DNA of 64,000 nt. Origin: Glycine soja. Lineage: Eukaryota > Streptophyta > Magnoliopsida > Fabales > Fabaceae. Positions within the stretch are counted from its first letter, which is position 1. Each line of letters begins with the position of its first letter. The position numbers were made by a program, and so were the translations under genes. Under the pieces are notes generated by a model that saw only the letters and a program-made list of their open reading frames with translations, was not told the origin of the DNA and searched no databases. Positions 1 to 12,318 of the stretch are shown piece after piece. The DNA lies in assembly GCF_004193775.1 (NCBI RefSeq), contig NC_041020.1, positions 12,098,356 to 12,162,355 of the forward strand, given 5' to 3'.

Positions 1-540
1 TAATCAAATATTAATTACTCTTTTAAAAATTCATCACTATTTAAATATAATTCTTTTTCTTTGTTTCTTCTTTCCTAAATGATTTTTTTATTAAATTTAT
101 TAAAAAAAATTCACATAATTAAAAAATGTGGTTAAAAATAATAAAAAAAATGACAAATGTAATAAAAATAAATTAGATGTGGATTATAATTAACTCTAAA
201 TTTAAAGACTTAAAACATAATTTTCGTGTCTCATGAAAATATTTTTATTTTTGTTCTGAAAATTTTGTTTAGAAATAATGAAAATATCATTTTTTTTAAA
301 TCCTACAAATATATGAGATAACTATAATTATTTAAATTAAACCACTGTAACATATATTTTCAATAAATCAAATTAATATATACAAATATTTTAATTTAAA
401 GATAATACGATAACATAAATATAGTAGGATTTCATAGCTTTTTTAAACAATATTCTCCATTTACCTTTTTATGAAGATTTTTTTGAATTCATTTTAAAAA
501 TTCATTTTAAAAATTTAGTTTAATTTTTAAATATATAAAT
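1..540. other. AT-rich non-coding interior of a CACTA element
   Basis: This stretch is strongly AT-rich, with no open frame worth calling and many short A or T runs. It leads directly into the subterminal repeats of the CACTA element that ends at 986, so it is probably the interior of that element, whose main body lies outside the window. Confidence 0.5.
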
Positions 541-986
541 AATTTAAAAAAAGTTTATATTAACATCGGTTTTTGAAAAAACCGATGTTAACATCATTAG
601 TTAACATCGGTTTTTCAAAAAACCGATGTTAACTAATGATGTTAACATCGGTTTTTCAAAAACCGATGTTAACGCGTGATATGTTAACATCGGTTTTCCA
701 AAAAACCGATGTTAACGTGTATGCATTAACATCGGTTTTTTAAAAAACCGATGTTAACATATCATACGTTAACATCGGTTTTTGAAAAGCCGATGTTAAC
801 TAATGATGTTAACATCGGTTTTTGAAAAACCGATGTTAATGTGTATGCATTAACATCGGTTTTTTGGAAAACCGATGTTAAGAATAATACTTTATTTATA
901 AATATGCCACCGCGTTTAACTTAACATCGGTTTTGTCCAAAACCGATGTTAATAAACCGATGTTAAAACTGCTTTTTGTAGTAGTG
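541..986. mobile_element. Right end of a CACTA transposon with palindromic subterminal repeats
   Basis: About eight copies of a palindromic unit (TTAACATCGGTTTT ... AAAACCGATGTTAA, arms of about 14 bp around a short spacer) lie in a row. They end in GCTTTTTGTAGTAGTG at 971-986, which on the other strand reads CACTACTACAAAAAGC. Clustered subterminal motifs bound by an element protein, plus a CACTA tip, are the hallmark of En/Spm (CACTA) elements. Because the tip is on the right, the element extends left out of the window. The three bases after it (ATA, 987-989) would be the target duplication, but the partner is not visible. Confidence 0.85.
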
Positions 987-3403
987 ATACTAGCAACCTC
1001 ATTGACAAAGTGTTTGCCATTTCCTTTGGATGCATTCTATCATTACAGCCACAGGGCAACCGCTGTGTAGCTCTCTTTAGTATTCAACACCAAAACCACC
1101 TTTACCCAATTTTACTTTGAAGGAGTTGGTAATTTTCTTGACTTCGAAAAATTTGTCTCTTTTTTGGTAGAGCTCCATGATAACTAATTAGTTTTTTAGA
1201 CAATTTAATGATAAATTAGTCCTGAAAAATATAATTTATTGTCAAATTGATTCTTGTACATTACAACTTAATGATAAAATGGTCTCACAAATTTAATAAC
1301 AACACTAATTTGTCGCACTTTTTTCACATTCAAAAATAAAATTTATATTTTTTATCTCTCAGAAATCAATTTGTCATCGCATCATACATTTCAGGACAAA
1401 AATTTGTTTAATTATAATAAGTACACATGCATCACACATCAACCTGAAGTAAAAATGGTATATACAATTATTCTCAGACAAATTGGAATGAAAATGCTAT
1501 GGATATTATCTATGAAGAATGTGAGACATGAACAAACCAAAATCAATAAACCATTCTTCAAAACTAGTGTGGTTTTCTATGTGACCAATAAAATTAATGA
1601 TATGGAGACTATATGAACACATGAGCAACAACAGTCAACACTACCATATAAAACCAATCTGAGAGCAAATTTTTAAGTTGAAGTAAGAGTAACCAATGTC
1701 CATATACATACACAAATGTTCTTTTTAGAAATTAATCAACATGAAGAGAAAAATAGAAACATTGATTAAAAGAAAATGGAAACGTTGATTTTCCAAAGAA
1801 CATATTCACATTAAATCCCCAAAGTTTAGCATTCCCATCTAGCATACAAGCAACACTGTTATTTTCAATTATTATCTTTTTTACTCTGGTCTTGAGCAAA
1901 GCTACAAATTGTCAGATTATGTAGAAAAAAAAAAGGCTTTTGGGTTAAATATAAAGACTCTTGAAATCACTTGAAGGATGAGCACTAACCATAGAATAGT
2001 CAATTATTTAGATGCTTCGATGATTTGGACAATATGTTTTATGCATGTCGAACTCGACAATTTAGACAGAGCAGGCAAAAGTGAAGGAAGCCATCTCAAT
2101 GAAATGAAGTTTTACAGTGTGTGTGGCAATTGGCAATATATGGAGTTCCAATAACCAATGACATAACAATTTAGAAACACCCTGTAAAAATTCTTATTTT
2201 CTTAATTAATTTCAATATCAGAATAGGCCAGAACCTTAAAAAAAATTGAGATAAAAGCAAAACTAGATGTTGGAATTTGTTTACTATAGACGGAACAACC
2301 TCTTTTACATGTAAACTAAATCAATAGATGGCACAACCTGTTCTTTGTCACACACCCCTCAAACTGATAAAAAAAACTAGCATTAGATATAATGCAATAG
2401 AATATAGTTTTTGATGTTTGACATCAAAGATAACCTTTAGAGTTTAAAATGGAGGAAAATAAAAATTTAGCAAAAAGATATTAAAAAAATAACTAGTCAA
2501 CTTCCAATGAGACAATTCTTCGTGAGCTTCGGATAAAGTTAAAAAAAACAACTTTGTTAAGAATGCGTGAGCTACGAAAACCATTTATAATCTCATTGCT
2601 TGGTCTTTGCTTCAACTTCCATGGAGATTGTGGTCTCTTTGAAATCCGTTGTTGCAGATCTGACAAATGAACCTATTATTTGGCAACAGAGTTTTTGGAG
2701 ACCACCTTCTCACTACCAGTGGGAGGGATTTCTCATTTACTACCCATACTAGAATCCCATACTTCTAATGTGGGACTAGTCTCATACCCTGTTGGATCCT
2801 AACATTGGATCTTGGTTAGCATGTTGCTTTTGCTTGTAATATTATAACTTTATAACGATATTTACATATTGGTTAGCATCTTGCTTTTGCTTGTATTATT
2901 ATGACTAGTCTCATAACTGTTGATGTCGATATTTGTATGTTCTTGTACGTCATCAATGTAAATTGCTATATAAACAATTGTTGTTCATGCTGAGTGAACC
3001 ATAGATTCCCGTTTGAGACTGAATGCAATGATTCTTGCGGATAGTTTGCATTAGTCATTGTATTTAGTCTTGAATTGTTTGTTTGGATAGTTTGGGGAGA
3101 CTGGTATTTTTATGTTAGATTCATTGGTTAAGGTTATTATTATTTTCATTAATTTGATGAAATTTCGGTTCAATGCATTTCAAGTTGTTCTCTGAGTGCA
3201 TACTTGATTATCGAGAAATTCATTTCACCGATGTTATGTCGTGTACTTGGAGACCAATGCGAAATGATGCCGAAATTTAGTCAAATTTTTCAAAATAATG
3301 CTAACCCTGACGTTTGAAGCTAACATAAAAGACAATCTTCTTAAATGGGATAGGGCCACACCTATAAATAAAAAGTGAGATTTTCATGCATGGAATTGCT
3401 TAG
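987..3403. other. Unassigned sequence between a CACTA end and the TNP2 remnant
   Basis: No convincing gene is visible. The reading frame at 1371-1616 has no features I recognise and lies in AT-rich sequence. A short direct repeat occurs at about 2813-2850 and 2871-2908 (the word TTGGTTAGCAT then a CTTTTGCTTGTA stretch). The left terminus of the element that carries the TNP2 gene should lie here or further left, but I could not find a CACTA tip matching the right end at 53947. Confidence 0.4.
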
Positions 3404-6400
3404 ATGGATCGAAGTTGGATGAATGAAAGTCGCATGAGCCCAGAATATGAGGATGGCGTCGAGCAATTCTTGCAATTTGCTTCAGAAAGAGGTCGACCGA
3501 ATGAAGAAGGAAAATATTATTGTCCATGCATCAACTATTTGAATGGAAGACGACAACTACTGGACGACATACATGACCATCTATTGTGTGATGGGATTAA
3601 GAAGAATTACACGACGTGGATATGGCATGGTGAAGTGACAAACATATAGAGTGGGTCCCAATCTGAACCGTTTGATGTAGAAATGAGAGATCGCTTGGAG
3701 GACATGATTCGTGACCTTGGACAAGAGTCTTTCCAGCAAGCACATGCCCCTGTGTATGAAGGATTGCAGAGTGATTCAAAGAAGCCTTTGTATACGGGGT
3801 GCAAGAATTCATTAACTATGTTGTCTGCGGTGTTAAGTCTGGTTAATGTGAAGGCCAGGTATGGGTGGAGTGACAAAAGTTTCACCTCGCTGCTTGAGGT
3901 AGTGCACAATCTGCTTCCAGATGACAACATGTTGCCTAAAACTTACTATAATGAGAAAAAGACACTGTGTTTGATGGGTATGGAGTATCAGAAGATTCAT
4001 GCTTGCCCCAATGATTGTATACTGTACAGGCATGAATTCTAAGAAATGCCCAAATGCCCTATCTGTGGGAATTCACGGTACAAAGTGAAGGATGAACGGG
4101 AAAACAACTCTGATGAAAACTCAAAGAAGGTCCCTCCAGTGAAGGTTTTGTGGTATCTTCCAATCATTCCAAGGTTTAAGCGTCATTTTGCTAACGAGGA
4201 CGACGCAAAAGACCTTACATGGCATGCAAATGGAAGGATTTCTGATGGAATGGTTCGTCATCCGGCTGATTGCTCGTAGTGGAAGAAGATTGATGGTTTG
4301 TATCCGAATTTTAGGAAGAGCCACTAAATCTTAGACTTGGACTAGCCAATGATGGAATGAATCCATATGACACCTTAAGCACTCAACACAGTTTATGGTT
4401 AGTTCTGCTAGTAATTTACAATTTGCCTCCTTAGTTGTGCATGAAGCGAAAATACATGATGTTGTCAATGATGATATCAAGCCCAAGACAACCAGGAAAT
4501 GACATTGATGTTTATCTAAGTCTATTGGTTGAAGACCTGAGAAAGTTGTGGGACGAGGGGGTTGTAGTCTTTGATGCGTTTCGCAAGGAGACGTTTGAAA
4601 TGCGTGCAATGCTTTTTTGTACCATTAATGACTTTCCAGCATATGGGAACCTCGGTGGTTACAGTGTTAAGGGTCATCATGCATGCCCCATCTGTGAAGA
4701 AAACACAAGCTACATACAACTAAAACATGGAAGAAAAACAGTCTACAGTAGGCATCGCCATTTTCTAACACCCAATCATCCTTACAGACGACTGAAAAAA
4801 GCTTTTAATGGAAGTCAAGAGCACGATATTGCATCAATACTGTTGTGAGCAGGTATATCAACGGGTTCAACACCTGAATATTGTATTTGGAAAGAACCAA
4901 AAGAAGGATAAAAGTAAGAGTTGCATATGGAAGAAGAGGTCCATTTTCTTTGATCTTATGTATTGGTCTAATCTAGATGTTAGACATTGTATTGATGTTA
5001 TGCATGTGGAGTAAAATGTTTGTGACAGTGTGATTGGGACGCTCCTTAACATTCAAGGCAAGACGAAGGATGGCTTGAATACCCGTCAAGATCTAGTTGA
5101 TATGGGGATACGATCATAGTTGCATCCAAGGTCTGATGGGAAGAAAATTTACTTGCCCCTAGTTTGTCATACTTTGTCCAAAAAGGAGAAGATAAGTTTT
5201 TGTCAGTGTCTTCGTCGGGTGAAGGTTCCACAAGGATACTCTTCAAATATTAAGAGCCTTGTGCAGTTGAAGGAGCTTAAGCTTGCAGGGTTAAAGTCTC
5301 ACGATTGTCACGTGCTCATGCAACAATTGTTAGTTGTGGCTATACGAGACATCTTCCCAAACAAAGTCAGGTTAGCCATAACTCGCTTGTGCTTTTTCTT
5401 CCATGCTATATGTAGCAAAGTCATTGATCCTATGAAGTTTGATGAGCTGGAAAATGAGGCCGCAATTATACTGTGCCAGTTAGAGATGTATTTTCCCCCT
5501 ACTTTCTTTGACATCATGATTCACTTGATTGTGCATCTGGTCAGAGAAATCAAATGTTGTGGTCTTGTTTATCTACGGTGGATGTACCCGATTGAGCGAT
5601 ACATGAAGATCTTAAAAGGGTATACAAAGAATCTATATCATCCAGAAGCATCTATTGTTGAGAGGTACATTACAGAAGAAGCCATTGAATTTTGTTCAGA
5701 ATACATTGAGAAGGCTAAACCTGTTGGCCTTCTTGAGTCTCGGCATGATGGCAGGGTGGGTGGTAAGGGTTCAAGAGGACTGCATGTGATGACTCCAAGT
5801 GTAGAAGATTTGTTACAAGCTCACTTATATGTCTTGAACAATAGTAATGAAGTCTTGCCATACATACTTAAGCATGAAGCTTTAGTCAAACAAAATAATC
5901 CAAAAATGTCAAAGAATTGGGTGTTGAAAAAGCATAACAAGACTTTCTGTGATTGGTTTAAAGATACAATCTTTGAAAATGAGAATGCTTTAGAAACATT
6001 AAGAAAGCTAGCAGATGGGCCTAAAAGAAATGTTATATCTTGGCAAGGATACGACATAAACATGTATTCATTTTACACAAAAGCACAAGATGACAAAAGT
6101 ACAATGCAGAACAGCGGGGTCATCCTAAGGGCTGAATCTCAACACTTCGCAAGTGTGAATGACGCCAATCCCTATGTAGCTTCCATCCCTTACTTTGGGT
6201 TCATTGATGAAATTTGGGAGCTTAACTATGGGAAATTTACTATATGTTTTTTCAAATGTAAATGGGTTGACAGCAACACCGGTGTACGCACCAATGACAT
6301 AGGATTTACGTTGGTAGACCTGAAGAAACTTGGTTACCACAATGACCCTTTCATCATGGCAGAACAAGCTAGACAAATATTTTATGTGCAAGACCCTTGT

Positions 6401-6595
6401 GATGAAAGGTGGTGTGTGGTTCTCCAGGGCAAAAAAATTGGTGTTAAAGTAGAAGATGTTGATTCATACATGGACACCTATGTTAGTCCTTTGACCGCAC
6501 AAATCACTCCTAACGTTGTCGGAGAAGAAGAAGCTGACGACATTCATGCTAATCGGAATGATCATGATGAAGGAGAATTAATTAACATCGTCTAA
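3404..6595 (+). pseudogene. CACTA (En/Spm) TNP2-type transposase, decayed
   Basis: The start (MDRSWM..., then a cysteine-bearing YYCPC segment and WIWHGE) is the transposase-associated domain. The middle has the TNP2 transposase core, including the conserved LDVRHCIDVMHVE stretch near 4970-5011. The longest open part, 5120-6595 (491 aa), covers the C-terminal regions matching the plant DUF4218-like part (about 5450-5720, WMYPIERYMKILKGY) and the DUF4216-like part (about 6200-6340, FKCKWVD). It is broken by in-frame stops at 3647, 4040, 4277, 4432, 5012 and 5117 and by frameshifts near 4320 and 4846, so no full-length enzyme can be made. TNP2 proteins cut and rejoin element ends. The gene runs in the same direction as the second CACTA gene at 40706-53222 and probably belongs to the same element. 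Some apparent breaks may be introns. Confidence 0.9.
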
Positions 6596-7881
6596 TGTAA
6601 TTTTCTATTTATATATTTGATTTTGCTAGATTCATTTACACAAACCAATACTATATTTGTATTTAGAATAAAACATTGAAACTAAAGAGAGTGTACACAA
6701 ACCAATTATATGTGATTGGTTATTATATGATTGGTTTGTGTGACTGGTTTACTAATTGCATTATTGAAAACATGCATATATTGGATGAAAGCTTTGAAAA
6801 TGGAATTTATGGCAGTTCATCTTAAATTGTTGCAGGTACTCTTCCTTCTTCAAATACTCTTCCTTCATCTTAGATCGAGACATTGACCTTGCTGTCCTCA
6901 TTGCTTTTGCAATTAGGTTACTCAACACAAATCTTATTGACATATTGTTCTTTGATTTTCCATAGATTAAATGTGTAAACATAGATTACATTCTTATCCA
7001 AACGTTGGTTTTTAGTTTTTGGTCGGAGCAAGGTAATTGAAATTGCTTAAAATAGACTCAAAGATGCAGTACCTTCAATAATTTAACACAAATTAAATGC
7101 ATCTCTAAATAAGCTACAAGATGCAAAGAAGGAAAATGCAGACATGAGAATCAAACATGCATCTCTAATCTACTAAGTTCTTGCTAACCAGGTAGTCTTC
7201 TTATGGTTTTTATTTTTCAAAATAAGCAAAAGACAAAACCATGTAAGCATTGCACTTATATAAAACGATGAAAGCCATTTTAACAACCATTAAATGTTTA
7301 TAAATTATAATAGTGAACAACAAGATACATAAAATCCTACAGCAATGATGACAATTACTAACTTGCAAACAAAATAACATGTAGTTAAAATGATAAAATA
7401 TAATGATAACCATTAGAGTCTATAAAAAATGCTGAGTTTGTGTGTTATGTAACTATAAAAAATATGTTGAGTTTGTGTGTTATGTAACTGTAAAAAATGG
7501 TAACTCACTGAGCCCGAATTAATTTGACTTGGTTTGTTGAATCTACCCAGTCTAAGGAGTGGATTAATAAGAGTTTAAGACAACATTTAATAGTCAATTT
7601 TTTCTTTTTTTAAAAAAAAGGGGGGCAAACTTAACTAGTGGAACCAAAGTTTTGCATTTTTAATATTAATTTTATTGGTAAAAAAAAGGGGATAAATATA
7701 TCCTTAATCATATGTATTCACCATATAATTTTAGGTGTGCTATCATTCCCTAATATTCTCAGTATATATGGTGCTTACTAACTTCATGTCAAAGAGTATC
7801 TTTATCCATTCCCTCATCTTTTTAGTTTCAGGGTGAATAGAATATCAAAGCCCAGCTTTGGACCCTCTCTCAGTGCTTCAC
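6596..7881. other. Non-coding stretch downstream of TNP2
   Basis: AT-rich, with no supported gene. It separates the transposase stop from the first captured host exon. The repeated word GATTGGTT around 6713-6745 is the only local pattern I noted. It may be partly 3' sequence of the transposase gene and partly intron of the captured minus-strand gene. Confidence 0.4.
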
Positions 7882-8396
7882 CTTTGTATATGTTTTAGGG
7901 AACAAATCTTTAAGAGAGTCAAGGCTTTCATCCCACCTTGATTGTGTCACATAGATTGTAGTATCCTTTTCAAAACCAATCTTCCTCAAAAACACTGCAA
8001 CCTCTTGTGCATTGAAGCAACTCTTCTCTTTTTCACTATCCCTTCCTTGACAACCCTTCTTATCCAACATCTCAACCCTCAGATCCACAGCTATAAATTG
8101 GCCATCTGACTTTCGGCTTAAAGTCCTAAGTCTTTCAACCATTGAGTCAACAAGGTCATGCATTTCTTGCTACAACTCTAAGCTTCCATACATTGCTAAG
8201 CATGCAACAGAATCAACATCACTTTTTTCCCCTGCTTTTCTCATGTTTATTGAAGGGAAATAAGTAGCAAGCCTGACACTCCCCTTTGATCTATAAATAG
8301 GTTCAACATGTTGAGATATATAATCTTCTGTAACCCGATTACGAACCTTCACGGCGGAAATTTTATGTGTTGATACATAAGAAGGAACATCCTTAA
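7882..8396 (-). pseudogene. Captured exon of a plant O-fucosyltransferase / MSR-like gene
   Basis: The minus strand encodes about 171 codons that I recognise as the GT65-like plant O-fucosyltransferase family (MANNAN SYNTHESIS RELATED type, Golgi proteins linked to mannan synthesis). Key stretches are YRSKGSVRLATYFPSINMRK, SKSRKSDGQF-like VERLRTLSRKSDGQF, and RWDESLDSLKDLFPKTY. It is a single exon with intact-looking intron borders: ...TATATCACAG before position 8396 and AAAG/GTGAAG after 7882, so it was taken up as genomic DNA and not from a processed transcript. One nonsense codon, TAG at 8170-8172, interrupts an otherwise continuous frame where relatives have glutamine. The rest of the gene is absent. 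It lies about 250 bp downstream of the last SGS3-like exon on the same strand, antisense to the CACTA genes. Confidence 0.8.
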
Positions 8397-8645
8397 CTGT
8401 GATATAATACAAAAGGATGATGGGGAGGTGTTAGTTTTTGCTGAGTATTTTAGATGTTATTTCTCACTTTTCAACTTTCAAAATAAATGCAAGAGTAAAC
8501 CAAAAGAAAAAAGTATAAATTTATGGAGAATGTGGCAGAGCACATAACATGTACTCTGCATGATTTGCATGCCTGCGGATGCTTTTGGCTTTTTCCATTT
8601 CTGTGTATGTTTTCCTTAATGATGTTACCTAACTGTCATTCATTT

Positions 8646-8862
8646 CTAACAATTTTCTTCTTGAGTCTGGTTGAAAGTGTACTTGTCCATGAGCTGCGTG
8701 CGTTCATTCTCTAACTCCTTCTCAAGTTCAACCTACTCTTGCCACTGCTTCTTCAGAGCCAACCTTTTCTCTTCATGAATTTTTATGATTTTCTCTCTCT
8801 CTGCCTCAAACTGCTTCATCTCCTTGTCTTGGGGCTTCAGGAAACAAGAGATATATTCTACC
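8646..8862 (-). pseudogene. SGS3-like fragment, last exon (C-terminal coiled coil)
   Basis: On the minus strand, an acceptor (...CTATCAACAG) precedes position 8862. The exon continues the phase of the exon at 33706-33854 and begins VEYISCFLKPQDKEMKQF. After about 26 codons a one-base frameshift leads to a TGA at 8773-8775. The shifted frame then resumes the expected charged coiled coil (KIHEEKRLALKKQWQE), has a TAG where relatives have Trp, and ends at a TAG at 8646. SGS3 acts in the cytoplasm with RDR6 to stabilise and convert RNA to double-stranded form for secondary siRNAs; the C-terminal coiled coil serves dimer formation. The Ogre-like element lies in the intron upstream of this exon. 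Confidence 0.7.
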
Positions 8863-8950
8863 CTGTTGATAGAGGATGGATTAGAAAATGCCAAAAGCCA
8901 CTGAGAATTTCGCTTCAGAAGGAAGATAGATTAGAATATTGCTTGCTAAT

Positions 8951-10506
8951 TGTCGCAACGTGCCCTTCGCGGGCGAGCGAAGGCGAGGCTCACGGGTGTG
9001 CTTTCCAAAGGAGGAAAGATGCACGGAGTCGCCACCAACGTTTATTTGTGGAAAACGTCGGAAAAACCGAAGGAAACCGGTCGAAACGAAAATTCTAAGT
9101 TCGGGAGTTGTATTTACATTTGAGGAAGGTATTAGCACCTCTCACGTTTGTCTCAAAGGACAACATCCTATTTTTTAGAATTGTGGAAATTGTGTTATCT
9201 TAACTTTTAGTTCTTTTTATTTTTTGAGGTCGACAAAAGCGGGGCTCTTGCTCCTACGTACCCTCCATCGAAGAGGAAATCAGACCTACGTAGTTCTTTC
9301 TTATGCGTGAATCAAGTGATTCTTTTAACTTGAAAAGTGATCATTTTAAGGCGTTGGACCTTAAAAAATGATCCATTTTATTTGGTAAGAAACTGAAATG
9401 ATAAACTTTCAAAACCCTATTTTTGTGGACGAGCTTGACTAGGCGAGTTGATTTTAGCCTTAGTTTCACTTTAGTTATTAGTCAATTCAATTTAAGAATG
9501 AGAAATCCCAAAGAGAAAACGTCCGATTGATCTTTCGCTTTTATTTAACTAAAAGGTATTTTTTATTATTATATTATTATTTTACCTCTTTTTTGATTTC
9601 CAACGTGGTTACGGCACGACCGAACGGTCGGAATTCATTTTAACCAAAATTAACGGATGATACAATTTAAAATATCGGTGGAAATTTATTTTATTTTTAG
9701 ATTAAGCGAGAAATGACTTAAATAAATGGCTTAAGCACATCAAAAGGGGATATAAAAAGCAAATGAAAACGAGAATAAAAATACATGAAACAAAATGTGG
9801 ACCACCACGGGTACATAGAATGAATTGAAAAGCTCGGTTTGAGGTACTTACCCGTTGAAGACTGAAGAAAACGAAGAACGAACGATGAATCTTGAAGAAC
9901 GATCGAGAATCTTCGCGTAATTTCTCACAGAAACGTTACGGAAGCGCCTCGCCTTGGATTTTCTTCACGGAAATAATTTTCCTCAGCAATTTCGAGAGAG
10001 AGAGAAGTGCCTAAGAGGCTGAACCCTTTTCTTCTTCACTTCTCCCCCTATTTATAGCAAAATAGGGGAGAAGCTTGCCACCCAGCTCGCCCAGGCGAGC
10101 AAGGTTGCTTCCTCCAGAAGCAACAACCTTCTGGATGAATCTTCTGGAGGGCCCAAGTGGGTCTGGTTGCTATTTGCACACCCCTTTTTACTAAATGCAC
10201 CCCCCTTCTATTTTTTTGTAATTCTTTTTCCGTAACGTTACGAAACTTTACGAATTTCGTAACGATACTTATTTTCCTTCCGCAAGGTTACGAATCCTTA
10301 CGGATTATGTATTTACTCTTTTTTAGCTTTCAAAGAAGTTACGGAAACTCACGGATTGCGCAAAAACACCTCTTTTCGATTTCCACCACATTACGGAATT
10401 TCACGGATCGCGCGAGCCTGCTTCCTTTTGATTTCTGAGACGTCTCGGGACTTCATTTATTGCATGTCATCAAGTAATAATCCCCGGATGAAATTAGGGT
10501 ATGACA
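8951..10506 (-). repeat. 3' LTR of the Ogre/Tat-like element (left copy)
   Basis: This is 1,556 bp, aligning end to end with 32023-33580. Plus-strand borders are TGTCGCAACG and GGGTATGACA. The two LTRs differ by scattered substitutions and one-base indels, denser near the left edge, many of them C/T or G/A changes. Inserts of this type start identical, so the divergence shows the insertion is not very recent. I did not count the differences exactly. Confidence 0.93.
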
Positions 10507-10522
10507 ATTGCCCCTCTTTACT
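10507..10522 (-). other. Polypurine tract next to the 3' LTR
   Basis: On the minus strand the bases directly upstream of the LTR read GTAAAGAGGGGCAAT, a purine-rich block ending one or two bases from TGTCATACC. This is where plus-strand DNA synthesis would be primed and it confirms the minus orientation. Confidence 0.75.
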
Positions 10523-11172
10523 TACCTCTCATCGGAGATAAGAGGAAAGCAAAGATAGGACACTGATTTCGTCCGCCCTGCCCTTTCCGTGATGACGACT
10601 CTCGTCTCTACTCCTTCTTTTTTCTTCTACACAAAAAAAAATACAAACAACAACAAGAACAACAAATATAATATACATATACACATATACACATATTTGG
10701 CGAAGGAACCGATCCGGAAAACAACAGAATAACGTGCTTCCCAGTCACCAGAGGCTTCGCGCTTGATAATGGAGGATACATGAACAGCGCTAGGCAATGA
10801 AATTCATGGGGCTCCGAAAAAGGGTGAGAATGGAGGATTGCCTTGAGGGTCCGCACTTAGGCAATCATGAAACACAACACCAAACTCGAAAGTGGAGGAC
10901 ACATGAACAGCACTAGGCAATAACATTCATGGGGCTCCGAAAAAAAGGTGAGAATGAAGGATTGCCTTGAGGGTCCTCACTTAGGCAATCATGAAACACA
11001 ACTCCAAACTCGAAAGTGGAGGACACATGAACAGCCCTAAGCAATAATATTCATGTGGCTCCGAAAAAAGGGTGAGAATGGAGGATTGCCTTGAGGGTCC
11101 TCACTTAGGCAATCATGAAACACAGCTCCAAACTCGAAAGTGGAGGACACATGAACAGCCCTAAGCAATAAC

Positions 11173-12318
11173 TGTTAGTGCTTAGCTCTACTGAGTTTTA
11201 AAAGATTGGCTAAGATTTTGTTAAAACATAAGCACTTAGACAATGAAGGAAAGCTGGAGTTGCTGCACATGATGTCCAACGTTATGTCAAAGAATAAGAT
11301 CGGGCTGCACAATGCACAAGGCAAGATAAAATGTCAAATGAAGAATTGAAGTTGCAGGATCCACGATGTCGGATACAATGTCCTGACATCCTGCCCGAAA
11401 ATACTGGAGTTGCTGCACAATGCATAAGTCAAGATAAAATGTCAAATGAAGAATTGAAGCTGCAGAATCCACGATGTCGGACACGATGTCCTGACATCTG
11501 GCCCGAAAATACTGGACACATAAATCTGTTATATCTTTAACAGATTATTGTGCAGTTAGCAAGAGATAAGATGATCTATCTTCTGGAACGAATTAAAAGA
11601 TAATTAAAGTTCGAATTTCAAAGTAGAAGAGTTCGTTCAGGGATTAAAGATTAAAGATAAAAACTAAAAGATCAAACTGTATCTTTTAGTTCTTTAACTG
11701 CAGATTTTCAGGAAGAATGATAGATCTCCTCCAGCACAAGCCGTTGCAGCCCAGAAACGCACATTGCTATATAATCATGGAGGCTGCACGAGTTCTGTAC
11801 CAAGTCCGGGATTGAAGAGTTATTTTGTGAGTTTTGGGACTTGAGTGTTTTGTGAGCCACCTTGATGGTACCCTAACATCAAGTGTTGGACCTGAGTGTG
11901 TAGAGTTGATCTCTTGTGTCTAGAGTTGATCTCTAGTGTGTAGGGTTGATCCCTTTTGTTCAGAGTTGATCTCTGGTGTGTCTTAGATTTATTTGTAAAC
12001 ACGGGAGTGTGGTTGAGAGGGAGTGAGCGGGGTTTCTCATATCTAAGAGTGGCTCTTAGGTAGAGATCGCACGGGTAGTGGTTAGGTGAGAAGGTTGTAA
12101 ACAGTGGCTGTTAGACCTTGAACTAACACTATTTTAGTGGATTTCCTCCCTGGCTTGGTAGCCCCCAGATGTAGGTGAGGTTGCACCGAACTGGGTTAAC
12201 AATTCTCTTGTGTTATTTACTTGCTTAAACTGTGCACACTGTCAAATACAATTTGCATGTTCTGAAGCGTGATGTCGTGACATCCTGTACGACATCTGTC
12301 CCCGGTATCAGAATTTCA
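11173..12318 (+). mobile_element. Solo LTR inserted in the 123-bp array
   Basis: The array is interrupted by 1,146 bp beginning TGTTAGTGCTT and ending CAGAATTTCA, with the 5-bp duplication ATAAC on each side (11168-11172 and 12319-12323). Removing it restores the repeat unit exactly. No internal element region remains, so this is a solo LTR from recombination between two LTRs. It contains an imperfect internal duplication of about 110 bp (about 11290-11400 and 11400-11515, sharing AAGATAAAATGTCAAATGAA). The text near the right end resembles Copia-type LTRs, but the superfamily is not certain. The strand is a guess. Confidence 0.88.

Noticed and set aside
541..965. CRISPR-like array of regularly spaced repeats
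   Set aside because: The units are palindromes with very short spacers, end in a CACTA tip and lie in plant DNA, so they are transposon subterminal repeats.
5120..6595. An intact 491-residue host gene
   Set aside because: It is the C-terminal half of the TNP2 transposase; the upstream frame continues the same protein across stops and frameshifts.
8739..9178. Plus-strand frames across the left edge of the Ogre-like LTR
   Set aside because: They read antisense through the last SGS3-like exon and into the LTR; the same LTR part gives the same frame at 31896-32284.
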